From contig DASCMH010000062.1 in NCBI GenBank assembly GCA_036010905.1, forward strand, positions 1-33,788: a stretch of 33,788 bases of DNA. The letters are read 5' to 3'. A program made the translations under genes and the position numbers. Shown piece by piece: positions 33,047 to 33,788 of this stretch (its first letter is position 1; each line of letters opens with the position of its first letter). The notes under the pieces are model-generated. The model was not told the DNA's origin. It did no database searches and saw only the letters and a list, made by a program, of their open reading frames with translations. This stretch comes from SMWD01 sp002729875 (GTDB lineage: Bacteria; Pseudomonadota; Gammaproteobacteria; Steroidobacterales; GCA-2729495).

Positions 33047-33788
33047 TTAACGATCCCGGCTCATCTCCTGGTGCAGACCAGGATGATCGCGGTAAAACTC
33101 CAGCGCTTCAGGGTTTGCCAGTGCCTCAATATTCCCTACCGGTTCACCATGCACGACCGCACGCACCGCAAGTTCCATGATCTTGCCACTACGGGTCCGT
33201 GGGATGTCGGGCACAGCGCAGATTTTTGCCGGCACGTGGCGCGGGCTTGCGTTGTCGCGAATGATTTTACGTATCCGCTCGCACAGCGAATGATCCAGTT
33301 CAGTACCGGAGCGCAGCACGACGAACAGGATAACCCGCGTGTCATCCTGCCAGGACTGCCCTATGACGACGCAGTCGAGGATCTCACTGACCTTCTCAAC
33401 CTGGCGATAAATCTCGGCGGTACCGATACGCACACCACCGGGATTTAGTGTTGCATCTGAACGGCCGTAGATCACCAAACCACCATGTTCGGTTAGCGCC
33501 GCATAATCACCATGAGCCCAGGTATTTGCATAGCGTTCGAAATAGGCAGCGTGATATGTCTCACCCTGCGGGTCATTCCAGAAACCGACCGGCATCGACG
33601 GGAAGGGTTGGGTACAGACCAGTTCACCCTTTTCGCCAACCGGCAACGCGTTACCGTCGTCAGCATAGATCGCTACCGCCATACCCAGCCCGAGACATTG
33701 CAATTCACCCCGATACACGGGACCGATTGGATTACCGAGCGCAAAACAGCCGAGCAGATCCGTGCCGCCGGCTATCGACTGCAATGCG
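33047..33788 (-). CDS. Acetoacetyl-CoA synthetase, C-terminal part (runs off the window)
   Basis: The last ~247 residues of an AMP-forming acyl-CoA synthetase; the 5' part lies beyond the window. The sequence SIAGGTDLLGCF, NPIGPVYRGELQCLGLGMAV, PFPSMPVGFWNDPQGETY, HGDYA, GRSDATLNPGGVRIG and the catalytic-lysine motif RTRSGKIME match acetoacetate-CoA ligase rather than acetyl-CoA synthetase. It activates acetoacetate to acetoacetyl-CoA in the cytoplasm, which the thiolase family can then cleave. It is convergent with the TonB receptor gene across the terminator. The reading frame is open to the edge without any lesion. Confidence 0.93.
   Translation of the reverse strand, partial: ALQSIAGGTDLLGCFALGNPIGPVYRGELQCLGLGMAVAIYADDGNALPVGEKGELVCTQPFPSMPVGFWNDPQGETYHAAYFERYANTWAHGDYAALTEHGGLVIYGRSDATLNPGGVRIGTAEIYRQVEKVSEILDCVVIGQSWQDDTRVILFVVLRSGTELDHSLCERIRKIIRDNASPRHVPAKICAVPDIPRTRSGKIMELAVRAVVHGEPVGNIEALANPEALEFYRDHPGLHQEMSRDR

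Overview
The window reads as a chromosomal segment of a gammaproteobacterium, probably a free-living aerobic heterotroph. It carries gammaproteobacterial-type housekeeping genes (BipA, XerD, DsbC, FdxA of the Azotobacter FdI type, ZapE, GpmA, ETF-ubiquinone oxidoreductase) and two large TonB-dependent receptors. Coding density is high, and I see no insertion sequence, phage genes or CRISPR array. A narrower taxonomic placement cannot be supported from the sequence alone.

Layout: 0-1.2 kb holds an ECF sigma factor with its translationally coupled membrane anti-sigma partner. 1.3-1.7 kb holds the 5' half of a broken tRNA-Leu(CAG), followed by an intact tRNA-Leu(CAA). 1.6-4.5 kb is a metal-uptake cluster: a decayed MerC-domain gene, a ZnuD-like TonB receptor and a small Cys/His membrane protein. 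4.9-19.6 kb is mostly housekeeping: bipA; a zinc-ribbon NUDIX hydrolase and fdxA; dsbC and xerD; an acyltransferase and a thiolase; ETF-QO and zapE divergently arranged; gpmA with a gamma-carbonic anhydrase; a DUF1499 membrane protein; and a compact moaC-mobA-folE-maoC run for GTP-derived cofactors.

19.8-26.3 kb is the most interesting block. It contains a LeuC/LeuD pair whose LeuC active-site region departs from true isopropylmalate isomerase, a CaiB-type CoA-transferase, an HMG-CoA-lyase-family enzyme, and a flavoprotein/cytochrome c pair. The transferase and lyase genes diverge from a perfect 23-bp inverted repeat. My inference is that the first four enzymes form a degradation route for a C5 branched dicarboxylate of the citraconate/citramalate type ending in acetyl-CoA and pyruvate. 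The flavocytochrome would be an adjoining oxidation step.

26.5-33.8 kb holds a limonene-epoxide-hydrolase-like lipoprotein with a membrane-anchored alpha/beta hydrolase, an orphan Wzi-family outer-membrane protein, a 959-residue TonB receptor with four local cysteine pairs and Ca-binding-like loops, a strong terminator, and the C-terminal part of acetoacetyl-CoA synthetase running off the right edge.
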